Shown here: positions 39,379 through 49,463 of the stretch, in pieces
How the letters are laid out: the number at the start of each line of letters is the position of its first letter
Numbering within the stretch: position 1 is the first letter of the stretch
Assembly (NCBI RefSeq): GCF_900114565.1
Contig: NZ_FOTM01000001.1
Coordinates: 62,678 to 126,677 of the forward strand
Length of the DNA stretch: 64,000 nt
Direction: 5' to 3'
Source: Leifsonia sp. CL147
GTDB taxonomy: Bacteria > Actinomycetota > Actinomycetes > Actinomycetales > Microbacteriaceae
Program-made: the position numbers and the translations under genes
Notes under the pieces: model-generated
Seen by the model: the letters and a program-made list of their open reading frames with translations, nothing else
Told to the model about the DNA's origin: nothing
Databases searched by the model: none

Positions 39379-41889
39379 CTAGCGCACCAGGGTCCCGGCG
39401 AGCGCGAGGTACTCGCGGGCCTTCGCGTCGGGCAGGTACGCCCTGGCCAGCGCGTTGCCGATCGCCGGGAGCGCCAGGGCATCCGGATACGCCAGGTAGA
39501 GCGTGTCGTACGTCGGATTGAACTTGCTCTTGAACGAGAACAGCGAAGCGAAGCCGTACGCGGGCTCGAGCGTCCGCGCGAGGAACGCGAGCAGCCGATC
39601 CATCGTGCCGTCGTCCGGCTCGTCGCCCTCCGCGAGAGGCTTGGTCGCCAACGGGGCACCGGACAGGCTGAGCACCTCGACGCCGGCCTCGCGCATGTGC
39701 TGCGCGGCGGAGGCGATCACGAACTCCATGATCCCGGACATCGAGCCGTCCGCCCGCCGCATGAAGTCGATGGTCCAGCCCACCACCCGCCCGTCCCGCC
39801 AGCTCGGCAGCCAGCTCGTGACGGCCTGCAGTCCGCCCTCGGGGTCGAAAGCGAGGTAGAGCCGCACGTCCCGGTCCTTCAGCTCGTCGATCCCGCCGAG
39901 CGTGAAGCCCATCTCGGGCAGCTCCTTCTCGGACACCCACTGCTCGCTGAGGGAGGTGATCTGCGTCTGGATGAGCGGCGAGAGCTCGTCCCAGGTCGTC
40001 CAGAGGGTGGAGATCTGCGCCGTGATCCCGCGGTTGTGCGCCTGCCGCACCTTCTGCCAGGGCTTGCCCACCAGGTCGAAACTCTGGGGGTGCATCAGCG
40101 TCTCCTGGCCGACCGGCATCGACGGCCAGCCGAGCGCGTCGAACACGGGCAGGTACTCGCCGTGGATGCTGTAGAACACCGGGACCCAGCTGTTGACATC
40201 GCAGAACTGGACGAACTCCGCGATCGTGCGTTCGGCTCGCTCCGGCCGGCAGACCGGGTCGGAGAGGGTGACCGCGATCCCGCCGACGACCCGGTAGGCG
40301 ATCGCGGACTCGCCGTCCGAGCTGAACCAGTACACGTTGCCGGGCCAGGTGCCCATGAAGCCGAGCGTGCCGCCCCCGCCCAGGCGCAGCAGGGCCCGGA
40401 AGTGCTCCTCGTCGGCCAGGGTCCGTCCGGTGAAAGTGGCGCGGTACACCTGCAGGGTGGCGAAGACGAACACCGTCCAGAACGCGGGCCCGACCCACTG
40501 GAAGAGGAAGACGACCAGGGGCGTGGTCGGGACGATCGGCGTCCCGAGCGCCGAGAGGAACCCGGCGGGAACGAACCGGCGCAGAGTGGATGCGAACACG
40601 TCGCCCACGCCGGCGTCCGGCACGAACTCGGTGAGGGAGGAGAGCGCCGCCACGAGGTAGGCGAGGGCGAGCAGGCCGAACGAGCAGACGACGACGATCA
40701 CGAACCGGGCGATGGCTTCGCGGGGCGAGCGGATCTGGAACTGCCGCCGGGTGACGACGAGCAGGACGAGCGACGCGACCGGGACGAGCATCGCCGCGAA
40801 CAGCCACACGAGCACCTCGATGGCGGGAACGAGAGCCTGAGGGCCCTCCGCCTCCAGCTCGATATCGCCGGTGAGCGCGGTGAACGGCAGCAGGAGCATG
40901 ACGATGTCGACGACGATCCCGAGCAGCAGCGCGAACCGGCGGCCGCGGCGCAGCCCGATCGCGGTGAGCACGAGCAGCGCGAGCGGCAGCACCGAGAGCA
41001 GCAGTGCTCCGGGGCCCTGAACGGACACCCTCGTCAGGTCGTCGTGACAGGCGATGGTGTACGAGGCGTCGCAGCGGGCCAGCACTTCGGGGACGTTCAC
41101 GCGCGGCTGCTCGAAGAGCGCGGCCACGAACGACAGCGGGCCGAAACCGCCCGGCGGCAGCAGGGCGAGCAGCGGACCGAAGGCCGTGATGGCGATGACC
41201 GCAGCGACGAGGTTCCGCGTCTCGGCGTGCGAACTGCGGCGCAGCCGGCGGAGACCGTCGCGTCGGAGCAGCACGCCGAGCCCCAGCCCGAGGAGGGCGG
41301 CGATCAGCCGGTAGGCGTTGTTCTGGTCGCCGTTGTACAGCACGAACACGAGCAGGATGGCGAACGTCAGGAGCCGGATGCGCCTGCGCCACAAGGAGCT
41401 CGCGAACGCGCTCGCCGTGGTCAGCGCACCGACGATGCCGATCGTCGGATCGAGGGTGAAGTCGAATCGGGTGACATTCGCCCAGATCTCGCCGACGCCC
41501 GCAGCCGTCCACTGCAGCAGGACTCCGAGAGCGATGCCCACAACGCCCGTGATGAGGAACGCGAGGACCGCCCGGGCGGTGCCGAGCAGCCGCTCCGCCG
41601 TGGCCATGACGACCAGAGCGAGGAGCACGGTGATGACCAGTTGGACCGGGTCCTCCGGCACGAACAACGCCGTGAGCGGAGTCCACCAGAATCCGCTCTC
41701 GATGGTCGTCGTGACTCCGGCGGCCCACGTCATGGTGCCGCTGCCGGCGGTCGCGGCGCTCCACAGCGTCCCGGTCGCAACCGACGTCGCCAGCACCACG
41801 AAGGCCAGAGCGATCGCTGCCGGAGCGATTCGCGCGTAACGCGCCACGACGTTCCGCGTCTCTGCGGTGCTCACGCCGGCCTCTGTCAC
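39379..41889 (-). CDS. MprF-like membrane protein with DUF2156 lysyltransferase domain
   Basis: An 836-residue protein. Residues 1-470 hold about 12 hydrophobic segments, starting with a rhomboid-like layout (FWWTPLTALFVPEDPVQLVI). Residues 490-836 are a soluble DUF2156 domain: LGGGGTLGFMGTWPGNVYWFSSDG, AYRVVGGIAVTLSDPVC, QKVRQAHNRGITAQI and DALARTLEPAYGFASLFSFKSKFNP-type C-terminal motifs of phosphatidylglycerol lysyltransferases. Such enzymes add lysine to PG and lower sensitivity to cationic peptides. It lies 37 nt after glyS on the same strand. The start could be GTG 41889 or GTG 41874. Confidence 0.85.
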   Translation of the reverse strand: MTEAGVSTAETRNVVARYARIAPAAIALAFVVLATSVATGTLWSAATAGSGTMTWAAGVTTTIESGFWWTPLTALFVPEDPVQLVITVLLALVVMATAERLLGTARAVLAFLITGVVGIALGVLLQWTAAGVGEIWANVTRFDFTLDPTIGIVGALTTASAFASSLWRRRIRLLTFAILLVFVLYNGDQNNAYRLIAALLGLGLGVLLRRDGLRRLRRSSHAETRNLVAAVIAITAFGPLLALLPPGGFGPLSFVAALFEQPRVNVPEVLARCDASYTIACHDDLTRVSVQGPGALLLSVLPLALLVLTAIGLRRGRRFALLLGIVVDIVMLLLPFTALTGDIELEAEGPQALVPAIEVLVWLFAAMLVPVASLVLLVVTRRQFQIRSPREAIARFVIVVVCSFGLLALAYLVAALSSLTEFVPDAGVGDVFASTLRRFVPAGFLSALGTPIVPTTPLVVFLFQWVGPAFWTVFVFATLQVYRATFTGRTLADEEHFRALLRLGGGGTLGFMGTWPGNVYWFSSDGESAIAYRVVGGIAVTLSDPVCRPERAERTIAEFVQFCDVNSWVPVFYSIHGEYLPVFDALGWPSMPVGQETLMHPQSFDLVGKPWQKVRQAHNRGITAQISTLWTTWDELSPLIQTQITSLSEQWVSEKELPEMGFTLGGIDELKDRDVRLYLAFDPEGGLQAVTSWLPSWRDGRVVGWTIDFMRRADGSMSGIMEFVIASAAQHMREAGVEVLSLSGAPLATKPLAEGDEPDDGTMDRLLAFLARTLEPAYGFASLFSFKSKFNPTYDTLYLAYPDALALPAIGNALARAYLPDAKAREYLALAGTLVR

Positions 41890-41926
41890 GGTGGAGTCCG
41901 TCCCGGGCCTTCTCCGACCGCCCCGG

Positions 41927-43315
41927 TCAGATCTCGCGGAGGCGCTCGGCGAGGTAGCGGTCGAGACCCTCGAGCGGGATGCGCTCCTGCTGCATCGAGT
42001 CCCGGTCGCGCACGGTGACCGCGTCGTCCTCGAGCGAGTCGAAGTCGACCGTCACCGCGAGCGGCGTGCCGATCTCGTCCTGCCTGCGGTACCGGCGCCC
42101 GATCGCGCCCGAGTCGTCGAAGTCGACGTTGCGGCGCTCGCGGAGCCGGTCGGCGAGCCCGCGGGCGAGCGGCGAGAGGGCTTCGTTGCGCGACAGGGGG
42201 AGCACGGCGACCTTGACCGGCGCGAGGCGCGGATCCAGGCGCAGGACCGTGCGCTTGTCGGTGCCGCCCTTCGCGTTCGGGACCTGCTCCTCGTCGTAGG
42301 CGTCGACCAGGAACGCCATGAGCGCGCGGGTCAGGCCGAAGGACGGCTCGATCACGAACGGGACGTAGCGCTCGTTCTTGTTCTGGTCGAAGTAGCTCAG
42401 GTCTTTGCCGGAGTGCTCGATGTGGGTCTTCAGGTCGAAGTCGGTGCGGTTCGCGACACCCATCAGCTCGCCCCACTCGCTGCCGACGAAATCGAAGCGG
42501 TACTCGATGTCGATCGTGCGCTTGGAATAGTGGGCCAGTGCTTCCTGGGGATGCTCGAAGCGGCGGATGTTCTCCGGCTTGATGCCGAGCTCGGTGAACC
42601 ACTCCCAGGCCAGGTCGATCCAGGTCTCGAACCACTGCTCGTCGGTTCCCGGCTCGACGAAGTACTCGATCTCCATCTGCTCGAACTCGCGCGTGCGGAA
42701 GATGAAGTTGCCCGGCGTGATCTCGTTCCGGAAGGCCTTGCCGATCTGGCCGATGCCGAAGGGCGGCTTCTTCCGCGAGGTCTGCAGCACGGCGGCGAAA
42801 TCGGTGAAGATGCCCTGCGCCGTCTCCGGCCGCATGTAGTGCAGGCCGGACTCGTCGTCGACGACGCCGAGGAAGGTCTTCATCAGGCCCGAGAACTGGC
42901 GGATCGGCGTCCACTGGCCGACCTTGTCGGGGTGGTCCGGGTCCGCGATGTCGTCGAGTCCGTTGACCGGCGGATGCCCGTGCTGGGCCTCGTACGCCTC
43001 GAACAGGTGGTCGGCGCGGTACCGCTTGTGCGTGACCAGCGACTCGGTGAGCGGGTCGCTGAACACCTGGACGTGACCGGAGGCCTCCCACACCGGAGTC
43101 GGCAGGATGATGGCCGAGTCGAGCCCGACCATGTCGCCGCGGCCGCGCACGAAGGCGTTCCACCACTCGCGCTTGATGTTCTCCTTCAGCTCCACACCGA
43201 GGGGGCCGTAGTCCCACGCCGATCGGGTTCCGCCGTAGATCTCGCCGGAGGGGAAGACGAATCCGCGGTGCTGCGCCAGCGTGATGACGGAATCCAGCCT
43301 GGTGGGTGCGGCCAT
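41927..43315 (-). CDS. glyS: glycine-tRNA ligase
   Basis: A 462-residue class II synthetase of the dimeric alpha2 type. Motif 1 region includes [30 protein letters not shown], motif 2 is [25 protein letters not shown] and motif 3 is [18 protein letters not shown]; the anticodon-binding domain is the last 110 residues. It charges tRNA-Gly. ATG 43315 with GGGAGC upstream gives the expected [19 protein letters not shown] start. Gene symbols glyQS and glyS are both used for this type. Confidence 0.95.
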   Translation of the reverse strand: MAAPTRLDSVITLAQHRGFVFPSGEIYGGTRSAWDYGPLGVELKENIKREWWNAFVRGRGDMVGLDSAIILPTPVWEASGHVQVFSDPLTESLVTHKRYRADHLFEAYEAQHGHPPVNGLDDIADPDHPDKVGQWTPIRQFSGLMKTFLGVVDDESGLHYMRPETAQGIFTDFAAVLQTSRKKPPFGIGQIGKAFRNEITPGNFIFRTREFEQMEIEYFVEPGTDEQWFETWIDLAWEWFTELGIKPENIRRFEHPQEALAHYSKRTIDIEYRFDFVGSEWGELMGVANRTDFDLKTHIEHSGKDLSYFDQNKNERYVPFVIEPSFGLTRALMAFLVDAYDEEQVPNAKGGTDKRTVLRLDPRLAPVKVAVLPLSRNEALSPLARGLADRLRERRNVDFDDSGAIGRRYRRQDEIGTPLAVTVDFDSLEDDAVTVRDRDSMQQERIPLEGLDRYLAERLREI

Positions 43316-43399
43316 GGTGCTCCCTGTGCGGTACGGGTGGGGTGGGGACCCGTCCATCCTACTGAGGAAGCGCCCGGCGCCGATTCCGCGCCCGCGCGG

Positions 43400-44047
43400 T
43401 CAATCCGCGGCCGGGCGGAAGTCCTGCTCGAGGATGGCGTAGACCGCGGTGTCCGACCATTCGCCCTTGAAGATCTCGGTTTCGCGCAGCAGAGCCTCCT
43501 GGCGCATCCCGATGCGTTCGCACAGGCGAGCGGAGGCGTCGTTGCGCGCGTCCAGCTGCGCGAAGACCCGGTGGGCGCCGAGCGTGTCGAAGCACAGCTC
43601 CAGGATGCGCTGCGCGGCCTCCGTGGCGTAGCCGCGGCCGTGCACGGCGGGGTGGAAGACCCATCCCATCTCGAACTTGCCCCACGCCGCGTTCTTGAGG
43701 AACAGGCTGATGTCGCCGATCACGCGGCCCGCGCCGCCCTCGGCGTCCGCCAGCTCGACGGCGAAGACGATGCCGTCACCGTTCTCGGCGAGGCGATTCA
43801 TCGCGATGCGTTTGCGCAGGTGCTCCGCCGACTCGTCGTGGTCGTGCACCTCCCAGTAGAGGTAGCGGACGACGTCCTTCAGCTTCTGGTAGGCGTGCAC
43901 ATCCTCGAGGTCGCCGGTGTTGAGGGGGCGCAGCACCAAGCGCTCCGTGCGCAGCAGCTCGGCGGCGTACGGGAGGCCGGTCGCGCCGTGCGGCGCGACG
44001 GCCGTCGTGGTGGTGGTCGTCGCGGTCGTGGTGGCTTCGTCGCTCAC
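43400..44047 (-). CDS. GNAT-family N-acetyltransferase (RimJ/RimL type)
   Basis: A 215-residue protein. The first 25 residues are a low-complexity Thr/Ala tail (ATTTATTTTTTAVAP). The acetyltransferase domain then shows RTERLVLRPLNTGDLEDV, motif A VFHPAVHGRGYATEAAQRIL with the acetyl-CoA loop, and DARNDASARLCERIGMRQE. Substrate unknown; RimJ/RimL relatives acetylate protein N-termini or small amines. GTG 44047 has AAGGAG 6 nt upstream. It lies 62 nt after hemA on the same strand and may be co-transcribed. Confidence 0.88.
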   Translation of the reverse strand: MSDEATTTATTTTTTAVAPHGATGLPYAAELLRTERLVLRPLNTGDLEDVHAYQKLKDVVRYLYWEVHDHDESAEHLRKRIAMNRLAENGDGIVFAVELADAEGGAGRVIGDISLFLKNAAWGKFEMGWVFHPAVHGRGYATEAAQRILELCFDTLGAHRVFAQLDARNDASARLCERIGMRQEALLRETEIFKGEWSDTAVYAILEQDFRPAAD

Positions 44048-44109
44048 AGTCGCTCCTTCGAGTTGGCCGGGTCAGGATGCGGGGTCGGGACGCGGGTCGG
44101 CATCAGCGG

Positions 44110-45417
44110 TCAGGATGCGGCCGGCTCGTCGTCCACGGCGGTGAGCGGTGCAGGATGCTCTGCCGCCTCCACCTCCACTCCGAAGAGCGCGGCGACCGCC
44201 TCGACGAACGACGGCGCGTCGCCCGCGCGGGCCAGCTCCCGTGCACGCACGGACGGGGTGTGCAGCAGCACTCCGGCGAGGTGGCGGAGGGCCGCCTCGG
44301 TCTGCTCGCTCGAGTCCCCGCGGTTCCGCGCCCGCTCGATCTCGGCGTCGAGGATGCCGAAGACGTGCGTGCGCAGGGCGACGAGCGCCGGCGTCACCGC
44401 CTGCTCCGCGGTCTGCGCGCGGTACTCGGCGGCCGCCGCATCCACGATGCTGCGTGCGTCGTCCACGCTGCCCTGCAACTCCTTCAGGGGCGCGTGGATG
44501 CTGATGGTCTCGAGGTCGAGCAGCTCGACACCCGCGAGCTCGGCGACCGCGGGGTCGACGTTGCGGGGGAGGCCGAGGTCGACGACCAGCCGGCGCTCGG
44601 CGGCGCCCGGCCGGCGGAGCGCGTCGGCGAGCAGCGGCTCGGTGAGGACGTAGTCGGTGACGGCGGAGCAGGTCACCACGAGGTCGCTCTCGGCGAGCAC
44701 GTCGAGGAGCTCGTCGGAGGACACGGCCCCGATGTCATGCGACAGCGCGAAGGCGCCCGCGCGGCCGGAGGGGGAGTAGACCCGCACATCGTGTGCGCCG
44801 CGATCGCGCAGCGCGGCGAGGCTCGCGCCGGCGTACTTGCCCGTGCCGACGAGCAGGACGCGCGTCTGCGCCCAGTCGCTGACCCGGCTCTCGGCGAGGT
44901 CGAGGGCCAGCCGGACCAGCGACCGGCCGGCGGACATGATCTCTGTACGGTTCTTCACACCGCGGGAGGTGCGGGAGGCGACCTGGAACAGCCGTTCGAG
45001 CTCGCCGGTGACCGATCCGGCGCTCCGGGCGATGTCGAGCGCCCGGCGGACCTGGCCAGCGATCTCGCCCTCGCCGACGACCACGGACTCCAGCCCGCTC
45101 GTCACCGCGAAGAGGTGCTCGGCGACCGCGTGGTCGCTGTAGACCGCACTGGACTCGCGCAGGGTCTCGGCGTCGATCCCGGATGCCGCGCTCACCGCAT
45201 CCAGCACCGCCTGTGCCGACGCCGCCTGACCTGCAGGATGCGAGCCGTCGATATCGAGGTAGGCCTCGAAACGGTTGCAGGTGGCGAGGACGACCGACCC
45301 GGTCACGGCGCCGGTGTGCTCCGCGAGTGCGGCGGTCACGGCCGGAGCGTGACGCTCGAGCCGTTCCAGGAGGTCGAAGTCCGCCGTCCGGTGGCTCGAC
45401 GAGAAGCACAGAAGCAC
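44110..45417 (-). CDS. hemA: glutamyl-tRNA reductase
   Basis: A 435-residue reductase making glutamate-1-semialdehyde from Glu-tRNA. The catalytic Cys47 is in [13 protein letters not shown], the NADPH loop is [17 protein letters not shown] and the helical dimerisation domain is C-terminal. A TTG at 45423 gives a longer form, but TAGGCT lies exactly 6 nt before GTG 45417, which I take as the leaderless start. It diverges from hemE, so the committed step and the later haem genes share one promoter region. Confidence 0.93.
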   Translation of the reverse strand: MLLCFSSSHRTADFDLLERLERHAPAVTAALAEHTGAVTGSVVLATCNRFEAYLDIDGSHPAGQAASAQAVLDAVSAASGIDAETLRESSAVYSDHAVAEHLFAVTSGLESVVVGEGEIAGQVRRALDIARSAGSVTGELERLFQVASRTSRGVKNRTEIMSAGRSLVRLALDLAESRVSDWAQTRVLLVGTGKYAGASLAALRDRGAHDVRVYSPSGRAGAFALSHDIGAVSSDELLDVLAESDLVVTCSAVTDYVLTEPLLADALRRPGAAERRLVVDLGLPRNVDPAVAELAGVELLDLETISIHAPLKELQGSVDDARSIVDAAAAEYRAQTAEQAVTPALVALRTHVFGILDAEIERARNRGDSSEQTEAALRHLAGVLLHTPSVRARELARAGDAPSFVEAVAALFGVEVEAAEHPAPLTAVDDEPAAS

Positions 45418-45423
45418 GGGCAA

Positions 45424-45429
45424 AGCCTA
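45424..45429 (-). promoter_or_regulatory. -10 box of hemA (leaderless)
   Basis: TAGGCT on the minus strand, 6 nt before GTG 45417; it overlaps no part of the coding region if that start is used. Confidence 0.6.
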
Positions 45430-45505
45430 CGCTCGCGCCGGGGCAACCTCGAATCGTCGGCTCAGCTTCCATTCAGCCCCGGGCTCCGGCTCCGCCGCGC
45501 ACTGG

Positions 45506-45511
45506 CAGAAT
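45506..45511 (+). promoter_or_regulatory. -10 box of hemE (leaderless)
   Basis: CAGAAT, 6 nt before the GTG at 45518, facing the hemA promoter 76 bp away. Confidence 0.5.
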
Positions 45512-45517
45512 CGAGGT

Positions 45518-46666
45518 GTGACCACCCTCTCAGCCGACCATCCGCTCGCTTCCGGCCGCACCGCGTCCAGCCCGCTCGTGCGGGCCTATCAGGGCGAGCG
45601 GCAGGTGGTCACGCCCGTGTGGTTCATGCGGCAGGCGGGCCGGTCGCTCCCGGAGTACCGCGAGCTCCGCGTCGGCACGCGGATGCTGGACGCCTGCCTC
45701 GACCCGGCCACCGCCAGCGAGATCACCCTGCAGCCGGTCCGCCGGCACGGCGTGGATGCGGGCATCTTCTTCAGCGACATCGTCGTGCCGCTCAAGCTGG
45801 CCGGCGTGGATGTCGAGATCGTTCCGGGCAAGGGTCCCGTGTTCGCCGAGGCGGTGCGCACCGCAGCCGACGTCGACCGGCTGACCGCCGTCGATCCCGC
45901 GTCCTTCGGCGCGGAGGTCTTCGCGCCCATCCAGGAGGCCGTGCGTCTCACGGTGGCGGAGCTGGGAGCCACGCCGCTGATCGGCTTCGCCGGCGCACCG
46001 TTCACCCTCGCCGCCTACCTGGTCGAGGGCGGTCCCTCGAAGGATCACATCCGCGCCCGCACCCTGATGCACGCCGATCCCGCCGCGTGGTCGCGTCTGA
46101 TGGCGTGGACGGCCGATCTCTCGGGCGCTTTCCTGCGCGCGCAGGTGCTCGCCGGCGCGAGCGCCGCCCAGCTGTTCGACTCGTGGGCGGGCGCCCTCTC
46201 GCTGCACGACTACGCCGCGCTCGTCGCACCGGCGTCCGCGCGGGCGCTGTCGCACGTGCGTGATCTCGCCTACGAGATCCCGCAGGCCCCGACGGTGGAC
46301 GGGTTCGAGCCGCCGATCGACGCCGTGCTGCGCAATGTCCCGATCGTCCACTTCGGTGTCGGCACCGGCGAACTGCTGAAGGCGATGCACGAGGTGGGCG
46401 CGGACGCGGTGGGCGTCGACTACCGCATCCCGCTCGACGAGGCGAGCCGCCGGCTCGGTCACGTGGTCCCGCTGCAGGGCAACGTCGATCCGGCGATGCT
46501 CGATGCGCCGTGGCCGGTGCTGGAGGCGCATGTCCTCGACGTGCTGGACCGAGGGCGCGAAGCGCCCGCCCATGTCCTGAACCTCGGGCACGGCGTCCCT
46601 CCCGAGACCGATCCGACCGTCCTCACCCGGGTGGTCGAGCTGGTGCACGGGTGGCGACCCGAATGA
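45518..46666 (+). CDS. hemE: uroporphyrinogen decarboxylase
   Basis: A 382-residue enzyme converting uroporphyrinogen III to coproporphyrinogen III. The signature [17 protein letters not shown] is at about residues 35-51; [19 protein letters not shown] holds the catalytic Asp; [16 protein letters not shown] is also conserved. Start GTG 45518 follows a -10 box. It overlaps hemY by 4 nt, so the substrate of HemY is made by its immediate upstream neighbour. Confidence 0.95.
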   Translation: MTTLSADHPLASGRTASSPLVRAYQGERQVVTPVWFMRQAGRSLPEYRELRVGTRMLDACLDPATASEITLQPVRRHGVDAGIFFSDIVVPLKLAGVDVEIVPGKGPVFAEAVRTAADVDRLTAVDPASFGAEVFAPIQEAVRLTVAELGATPLIGFAGAPFTLAAYLVEGGPSKDHIRARTLMHADPAAWSRLMAWTADLSGAFLRAQVLAGASAAQLFDSWAGALSLHDYAALVAPASARALSHVRDLAYEIPQAPTVDGFEPPIDAVLRNVPIVHFGVGTGELLKAMHEVGADAVGVDYRIPLDEASRRLGHVVPLQGNVDPAMLDAPWPVLEAHVLDVLDRGREAPAHVLNLGHGVPPETDPTVLTRVVELVHGWRPE

Positions 46667-48333
46667 GCGGTGAGCGGATGGCCGGCGGCGACCCCGGGTC
46701 CGGCGAGGACCTCGGCGACGAGATCCGCCAGGCCATCGAGGCGCCGCCGACCCGCGTCGTCGTCATCGGCGGCGGTGTGGCCGGCCTGGTCGTCGCCCGC
46801 GAATGCGCGCGTCCGGGCTTCGAGGTGACGCTTCTCGAGGCCGGCGACCGCGTGGGCGGCAGTGTCGCCCCTCTGGACCTCGGCGGGATGACCCTCGATG
46901 CGGGCGCGGAGAGCTTCGCCACCCGCGGCGGTCACGTCGCCGAGCTGCTGCGCGACCTCGACCTCGACGACGACGTGGTCCAGCCGAACCCGTCCGGCGC
47001 CTGGGTGCGCCACGGGTCCCGATCGGTGCCCCTTCCGAAGGCGGGACTGCTCGGCATCCCCAGCTCGCCGCTCGCGAAGGATGTGGCGGACGCGATCGGG
47101 TGGTCCGGCGCTTTCCGCGCGTACCTCGACCGGCTCATCCCGGTCCTGAAGATCGGGCAGGAGCGGCGGCTCGGCACCCTCGTGCGCAAGCGGATGGGGC
47201 AGAAGGTCCTCGACCTCCTCGTCGCGCCCGTCGCGACCGGCGTCTACTCGGCCGCCCCGGACGAGCTGGATGTGGACGTCGTCGCGCCCGGGCTGAACGC
47301 CGCGCTGACGCGGTTGGGCTCGCTGTCCGGCGCCGTCGCCGAGCTGCGGTCGGCCTCGAAGGCGGGCAGCGCTGTCGGAGGGATCCGCGGCGGGATGTGG
47401 CGGTTGCCGCAGGCGCTCGCCGCAGACGTCGCGACCCGCGGCGGAGTCGTCCGGACGGACGCTGCAGTCGCCGCACTCGAGCGGTGGACAGCGCCGACGG
47501 CGGCGGAGACGGCGCGGGCGCTCGTGCAGGGCGTGCTCACGGACGCGCTCGGCGACGCGGTGGACCCGATGGAGGTCGCCCCGGCGTCGGAGGACGAGGA
47601 GATCGCGGAGGTCGGGGAGGTCGCGGAGGACGCGCGCCCGGCGCGCTGGCTCGTCCGCCTGGAGGACGGAGACGAGCTCCCGGCCGATGCCGTTGTGCTC
47701 GCAACGCCGGCCGACGCCTCCCTCGCGCTGCTCGCCTCCCTCGATCCGGACCTCGCCGCGCTGGGCGACCTCGACTGGCCGGCGGCCTCCAGCGTCGAGC
47801 TGGTGACCCTCGTCGTCGCGGACGACCGGCTCGCGACCGCTCCCGTGGGGACCGGCGTGCTCGTGGCCGACGTCCCGGGGAACGATGTCCGGGCCAAGGC
47901 GATGACGCACTCCAGCGCCAAGTGGGCGTGGGTCGCGGAGGCGGCGGGAGCCGGTCGCCACGTCGTCCGCCTCTCCTACGGGCGCGCCGGTCGCCCGGCC
48001 GAGACCCTGGCCCTGGGGGACGCGGAACTCAGAGCCCAGGCGATCGAGGACGCCTCCCGTCTGCTGAATATTCCGATCGCGGAATCCGCCGTGACCGCAT
48101 TCGCCCGGACCCCCTGGACGAACGCCCTCCCATATGCGACAGTGGGGCAGCGGGAACGCATCCAGCGGGTCCGCACCGAGGTCGACGGTGTCGAGGGTCT
48201 CGAGGTCACCGGGTCCTGGCTGACCGGAACAGGCCTCGCCTCCGTCATCCCGGATGCGCGCCGGGCAGCAGAGCGCGCGCGAGGTCTGCGCTGGAAAGGC
48301 CTCACCGAGGCTCTTCACCACACGGACAACTGA
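46663..48333 (+). CDS. hemY: coproporphyrinogen III oxidase, HemY/CgoX type
   Basis: A 556-residue FAD oxidase. [17 protein letters not shown] (31-47) is the FAD loop, [15 protein letters not shown] and [11 protein letters not shown] are typical of the HemY branch, and the end [18 protein letters not shown] is the second FAD-binding motif. In actinobacteria this enzyme oxidises coproporphyrinogen III to coproporphyrin III. A segment at about 277-326, rich in Glu ([17 protein letters not shown]), is an insertion relative to most HemY proteins. ATG 46663 overlaps the hemE stop. Confidence 0.93.
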   Translation: MSGERMAGGDPGSGEDLGDEIRQAIEAPPTRVVVIGGGVAGLVVARECARPGFEVTLLEAGDRVGGSVAPLDLGGMTLDAGAESFATRGGHVAELLRDLDLDDDVVQPNPSGAWVRHGSRSVPLPKAGLLGIPSSPLAKDVADAIGWSGAFRAYLDRLIPVLKIGQERRLGTLVRKRMGQKVLDLLVAPVATGVYSAAPDELDVDVVAPGLNAALTRLGSLSGAVAELRSASKAGSAVGGIRGGMWRLPQALAADVATRGGVVRTDAAVAALERWTAPTAAETARALVQGVLTDALGDAVDPMEVAPASEDEEIAEVGEVAEDARPARWLVRLEDGDELPADAVVLATPADASLALLASLDPDLAALGDLDWPAASSVELVTLVVADDRLATAPVGTGVLVADVPGNDVRAKAMTHSSAKWAWVAEAAGAGRHVVRLSYGRAGRPAETLALGDAELRAQAIEDASRLLNIPIAESAVTAFARTPWTNALPYATVGQRERIQRVRTEVDGVEGLEVTGSWLTGTGLASVIPDARRAAERARGLRWKGLTEALHHTDN

Positions 48334-48347
48334 GACAGGGAGACGGA

Positions 48348-48668
48348 ATGCGCGGCAAACTCCTCTTCGTCACCGGGGCAGCGGTGGGCTACGTGCTCGG
48401 CGCGCGCGCCGGCCGCAAGCGGTACGAGCAGCTGAAGGCCGCCGCCGGCAAGGTGTGGGAGTCGCCCGGGGTGCAGAAGCAGGTGCATGCCGTGGAGGAC
48501 TTCGTGGCCGAGAAGGTGGGCGAGTTCCCCGAGACGGTGTACGTCACCATCAAGAGGCTCGTGGTCCAGGCGAACGCCCGGCGCCGCGAGGCCCGCGCGC
48601 CCTATCCGTCGCCCGCGGCCGAAGCGGCCATCCGTGCGGCGGACGACAGCAGCCCCACGTCGTCCTGA
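48348..48668 (+). CDS. YtxH-like small membrane-associated protein
   Basis: A 106-residue protein starting MRGKLLFVTGAAVGYVLGARAGRKRYEQLK: a short hydrophobic helix with glycine zipper followed by a basic AGRKRYE motif, as in actinobacterial YtxH-like proteins. The rest is helical and charged. GGGAGA precedes the ATG 14 nt after hemY. Function unknown; expression with hemY is likely. Confidence 0.78.
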   Translation: MRGKLLFVTGAAVGYVLGARAGRKRYEQLKAAAGKVWESPGVQKQVHAVEDFVAEKVGEFPETVYVTIKRLVVQANARRREARAPYPSPAAEAAIRAADDSSPTSS

Positions 48669-48705
48669 CGGGGGTACTGTACGGAAGCGACGAGGGGAGA
48701 CACGG

Positions 48706-49209
48706 ATGACCGACCGTGAACGGACCGCCGCGGGCGCTGCCGGTACGCCGGGTGCGCCACGCGCGGCGGGCGCGGATCCGGTTCAGGAGGCCCGGGCCCG
48801 TGCTCGCGCCCAGGGCGCCCGCAGCCGATCCCTGGTCCAGCTGGTCTCCGACCTGCCCCGCCTGATCGTCGACCTGCTCAAGGCCGAGCTGAACCACCTG
48901 AAGGCCGAGTTCGCCGAGAAGGCGAGATATGCCGGGGTCGGCATAGGGCTCCTCGTGGTCGCCGCGCTCCTGCTGTTCTTCGCGCTGGGGGTGCTCATCG
49001 CCGCTGCCATCCTCGGGATCGCCGTCGCTCTGCCGGCCTGGGCCGCCGCCCTGATCGTCTTCGGCGGCCTTGTCGTGATCGCGGTCGTCCTCGCGCTGTT
49101 CGGCATCCGCTCGTTCAAGAAGATGAACGGGGTGGCGCCGTCGCAGACCATCGAGAGCGTCCGCGAGGACGCCGACGCGCTGAAGGGACTGGGGAAGTAT
49201 GACAACTGA
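48706..49209 (+). CDS. Actinobacterial Holin-X (phage holin family) membrane protein
   Basis: A 167-residue paralogue of the protein at 4552-4980. LVQLVSDLPRLIVDLLKAELNHLKAEFAEKAR (about 43-74) is the amphipathic helix, followed by two transmembrane helices and a charged end. GGGGAGA precedes ATG 48706. It overlaps the DUF3618 gene by 11 nt. No phage context; probably an envelope protein expressed with the hem genes. Confidence 0.8.
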   Translation: MTDRERTAAGAAGTPGAPRAAGADPVQEARARARAQGARSRSLVQLVSDLPRLIVDLLKAELNHLKAEFAEKARYAGVGIGLLVVAALLLFFALGVLIAAAILGIAVALPAWAAALIVFGGLVVIAVVLALFGIRSFKKMNGVAPSQTIESVREDADALKGLGKYDN

Positions 49210-49414
49210 CCGCAGCGACGTCGACCGGGCGCGCGCCGAGCTCGCCGCCACCATGGACGCGATCGAGTACAAGCTCAACGTGCCCAAGCGCGCCGCCGAG
49301 CGCGTCCAGCGGCTGCGGGCCGAGAACCCCGTCGCCCTCGCCGGGATCGCGGCCGGTGCGGTGGCCGCGGTGGCCGGTGCCGTGTGGGGCGTCGTCCGGC
49401 TCGTCCGCCGGTGA
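49199..49414 (+). CDS. DUF3618 small membrane protein
   Basis: A 71-residue protein: VDRARAELAATMDAIEYKLNVPKRAAERV is the DUF3618 signature, then one transmembrane helix (LAGIAAGAVAAVAGAVWGVV) and a basic RLVRR end. Its start overlaps the holin-like gene by 11 nt, the same overlap length seen between DUF3618 and yihY at 4277-4287. The stop codon lies in the loop of an intrinsic terminator. Confidence 0.85.
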   Translation: MTTDRSDVDRARAELAATMDAIEYKLNVPKRAAERVQRLRAENPVALAGIAAGAVAAVAGAVWGVVRLVRR

Positions 49415-49430
49415 GCCGGCGCCCGTTTTT
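49406..49430 (+). terminator. intrinsic terminator overlapping the DUF3618 stop codon
   Basis: CGCCGG (49406-49411) and CCGGCG (49416-49421) form a perfect stem with loop TGAG that contains the TGA stop, followed by CCCGTTTTT. It separates the hemE-hemY-DUF3618 unit from hemQ. Confidence 0.75.
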
Positions 49431-49451
49431 GGCCTTCTCAGGTTTGCGAGA

Positions 49452-49457
49452 GAGACT
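49452..49457 (+). promoter_or_regulatory. -10 box of hemQ (leaderless)
   Basis: GAGACT, 6 nt before the ATG at 49464. A weak TTGGCC -35 lies 17 bp upstream at 49429-49434, within the terminator tail. Confidence 0.4.
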
Positions 49458-49463
49458 GTGGGT

